From the NCBI GenBank assembly GCA_030688105.1, contig JAUYIV010000035.1:1-14667 (forward strand): a DNA stretch of 14,667 nucleotides, in the 5' to 3' direction. The notes below the pieces were generated by a model, which saw only the letters and a program-made list of their open reading frames with translations, had not been told where the DNA came from and did not search any database. The position numbers and the translations under genes were made by a program. This document shows positions 13,689-14,667 of the stretch, in pieces. Origin of the DNA: Actinomycetota bacterium. Its GTDB lineage: Bacteria > Actinomycetota > Acidimicrobiia > Spongiisociales > UBA11373. Within the stretch, counting starts at the first letter, position 1. The number at the start of each line of letters is the position of its first letter.

Positions 13689-14289
13689 ACGCCGAAGGCG
13701 TCGCCTCCAACGAGAACTTCGGATACTCGTCCGTGATCCCGAACAGGAACGCATAGGCCCGGAGATACCACTGGCCGGTTCCGGCGACGAAGTCCTGTAT
13801 CCCCACGGGAAGCCGTCCGGTGAACAACACCGCCCAGTATCCGAACCAGGTGGCGAGCACCGCCGCGAGACCGACGAATGCGAGCGCGATGAGATGCGGC
13901 AACAACGCGATCACCTTGATGAAAAAGATCCCCGCTACTGCCCATCCCTTGCTGGGATTGATCGGCCGTTCCAACTTCACATCGACCGGATACTGCGGGT
14001 CGGTCTCGAACGGTGGGTAGTCGTCGGTGTAGCCGATCAGCCATCCATATGTGCGGGCGTTCCACTTGAACGAGATCTCCATCAGGCGGAAGATCCCGGT
14101 TGGCATCTCCCCGGTGAACGCAACCACGAAGTACCCGATGTACGCCAGGATCGACGCGAGATTCGAGAGTACGCTCGCCACTATCAGGTGGGGCAGGGCG
14201 AGTAGCCCTTTGATGACGAGCACGCCCGTCGCCGCGAGCCCCCGGCTCGGGTCGACGGCGTGTCGGTAGACGAAGGTCGGCTCGCTCAT
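13687..14289 (-). CDS. DUF4389 membrane protein, internally duplicated
   Basis: A 200-residue membrane protein made of two tandem copies of the DUF4389 unit (about 14-94 and 111-192). Matching pairs are KGLLALPHLIV / KVIALLPHLIA, FTGEMPTG (58-65) / FTGRLPVG (156-163), and YTDDYPPF (87-94) / ITDEYPKF (185-192). Each unit has one or two hydrophobic helices (about 18-57 and 116-156). The molecular role of DUF4389 is not known. ATG 14289 is preceded by GGAGGA at ideal spacing, so the start is secure; the open frame upstream is only repeat sequence. It is convergent with hutH. A palindrome at 14338-14354 lies about 50 bases upstream and may be an operator. Confidence 0.87.
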   Translation of the reverse strand: MSEPTFVYRHAVDPSRGLAATGVLVIKGLLALPHLIVASVLSNLASILAYIGYFVVAFTGEMPTGIFRLMEISFKWNARTYGWLIGYTDDYPPFETDPQYPVDVKLERPINPSKGWAVAGIFFIKVIALLPHLIALAFVGLAAVLATWFGYWAVLFTGRLPVGIQDFVAGTGQWYLRAYAFLFGITDEYPKFSLEATPSA

Positions 14290-14337
14290 GCTTCCTCCAG
14301 GGCTCGGCCGCTGCTGATCCCCGAGGGTATCCACCCC

Positions 14338-14354
14338 GGTGGAGCGCTTCCACC
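14338..14354. promoter_or_regulatory. Palindromic operator-like site upstream of the DUF4389 gene
   Basis: GGTGGA (14338-14343) and TCCACC (14349-14354) form a near-perfect inverted repeat around GCGCT, with AGCGCT itself palindromic, so 16 of 17 positions are symmetric apart from the centre. It lies 49 bases before ATG 14289, where a promoter would be expected. A dimeric regulator could bind here, but no regulator gene is in view. CCACC at 14331-14335 adds an alternative overlapping stem. Confidence 0.35.
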
Positions 14355-14373
14355 GCCAAGAACCTGTGCTGGT

Positions 14374-14449
14374 CGCGTCTCCCCCCGGTATTCCGGGGGG
14401 AGTACCCGAAGGGGGAGGGGGGCTGCGGAGACAGCGGGCGAGACTGGAC
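14374..14449 (+). repeat. REP-like palindromic element, subtype II, copy A
   Basis: Starts CGCGTCTCC and ends GGGCGAGACTGGAC. A perfect 10-bp stem is formed by CTCCCCCCGG (14379-14388) and CCGGGGGGAG (14393-14402) with loop TATT, followed by TACCCGAAGG and a G-rich run. The tail GCGGAGACAGCGGGCG is shared with subtype I. Copy B follows 23 bases later in the same orientation. Confidence 0.88.
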
Positions 14450-14472
14450 GGGTCTCTTCTGAAGGAAGGGAT

Positions 14473-14547
14473 CGCGTCTCCCCCCGGTTTCCGGGGGGAG
14501 TACCCGAAGGCGGAGGGGGGCGGCTGACCCTGCGGGCGAGACTGGAC
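14473..14547 (+). repeat. REP-like palindromic element, subtype II, copy B
   Basis: A direct repeat of copy A, starting and ending with the same bases. The stem is CTCCCCCCGG (14478-14487) with CCGGGGGGAG (14491-14500), loop TTT. It differs from copy A mainly in the loop, one base in the G-rich run (GGCGG for GGGGG), and the tail (GGCTGACCCTGCGGGCG for GCTGCGGAGACAGCGGGCG). Confidence 0.88.
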
Positions 14548-14569
14548 CCGTTGAAGTCGCGCGCACGCG

Positions 14570-14667
14570 CACGCTGTCTCCGCCACCCCCTCCGCCCCGG
14601 CCTTCGGCCGAGCCACCTCCCCCGGAAGCCGGGGGAGGACCACGCTGTCTCCGCCACCCCCTCCGCC
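14570..14667 (-). repeat. REP-like palindromic element, subtype I, tandem copies (second truncated by window edge)
   Basis: One full unit (14570-14640) and the first 27 bases of the next (14641-14667) repeat with a 71-base period; the shared 27 bases are identical. The stem is CCTCCCCCGG (14616-14625) with CCGGGGGAGG (14629-14638), loop AAG, and a smaller CGGCC/GGCCG stem (14598-14610). On the minus strand it matches the copy at 10556-10628 almost base for base. Confidence 0.85.

Larger units (their letters stand above)
14290..14667. other. Gene-free terminal stretch filled by repeats
   Basis: These 378 bases hold no believable gene. They contain the DUF4389 upstream region (to about 14373), two subtype II palindromic elements, an alternating pyrimidine-purine run (14558-14574), and one and a part subtype I elements in reverse orientation reaching the window edge. 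Open frames through it reflect absence of stops in GC-rich repeats. Confidence 0.8.

Noticed and set aside
12956..14572. 538-codon minus-strand open frame at the right end
   Set aside because: Antisense to hutH and out of frame with the DUF4389 gene; its N-terminal part is translated palindromic repeats.
14290..14643. N-terminal extension of the DUF4389 protein through the repeats
   Set aside because: GGAGGA before ATG 14289 and the start of the family similarity fix the start; the extension is only repeat sequence.
14374..14667. CRISPR array
   Set aside because: The repeats are long, hairpin-rich, of two types and two orientations, with no regular unique spacers and no cas genes.
1..14667. 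tRNA, rRNA, riboswitch, phage attachment site or replication origin
   Set aside because: No cloverleaf, rRNA core sequence, known riboswitch core, integrase or DnaA-box cluster was found by eye on either strand.

Overview
The window is GC-rich bacterial chromosome with short intergenic gaps, frequent GTG starts and ATGA-type overlaps. This style fits a high-GC actinobacterium, perhaps Acidimicrobiia-like. The lineage is an inference from protein style; no rRNA, tRNA or other phylogenetic marker is present. All recognisable genes are housekeeping or metabolic. There is no phage, transposase, plasmid or CRISPR gene.

Layout. A gene end (1-57) precedes a PhnP-like metallo-beta-lactamase-fold hydrolase (140-955, +). 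This converges on a membrane-anchored DUF4015 putative glycosidase (987-2540, -). From the opposite side of a divergent gap runs a split XdhC/CoxI cluster (2737-3758, +), in which the NAD-binding part is cut by an in-frame TGA. Next is a minus-strand run: an SH3/four-helix membrane protein (6401-5283), trans-aconitate methyltransferase (5267-4506) and a nitroreductase (4399-3857). Divergent to it, on the plus strand, are a YbdK-type carboxylate-amine ligase (6520-7656) and the TldD-TldE peptidase pair (7749-10522). An ArfB-like ribosome-rescue factor follows (11063-10632, -). Then come an arginase-family ureohydrolase and histidine ammonia-lyase, translationally coupled (11175-13579, +). Last are a duplicated DUF4389 membrane protein (14289-13687, -) and a repeat-filled terminal stretch.

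How the genes work together. TldD and TldE are the two halves of one metalloprotease. HutH and the ureohydrolase fit the first and last steps of histidine degradation, but hutU and hutI are not here. XdhC proteins normally mature molybdenum hydroxylases, yet none is nearby. The other genes look independent.

The most unusual content is non-coding. Many intergenic gaps carry short tandem heptanucleotide repeats, mostly variants of GTYGCCC/GTTGGCC. One heptad array (7661-7738) folds into a 31-bp imperfect hairpin between ybdK and tldD. Complementary arrays flank the ureohydrolase-hutH operon. A second family, about 70-75 bp, has a perfect 10-bp GC stem-loop; three full copies and one partial copy are visible (10556-10628 and 14374-14667), in two subtypes. 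These two repeat families and the interrupted XdhC gene deserve the closest look.
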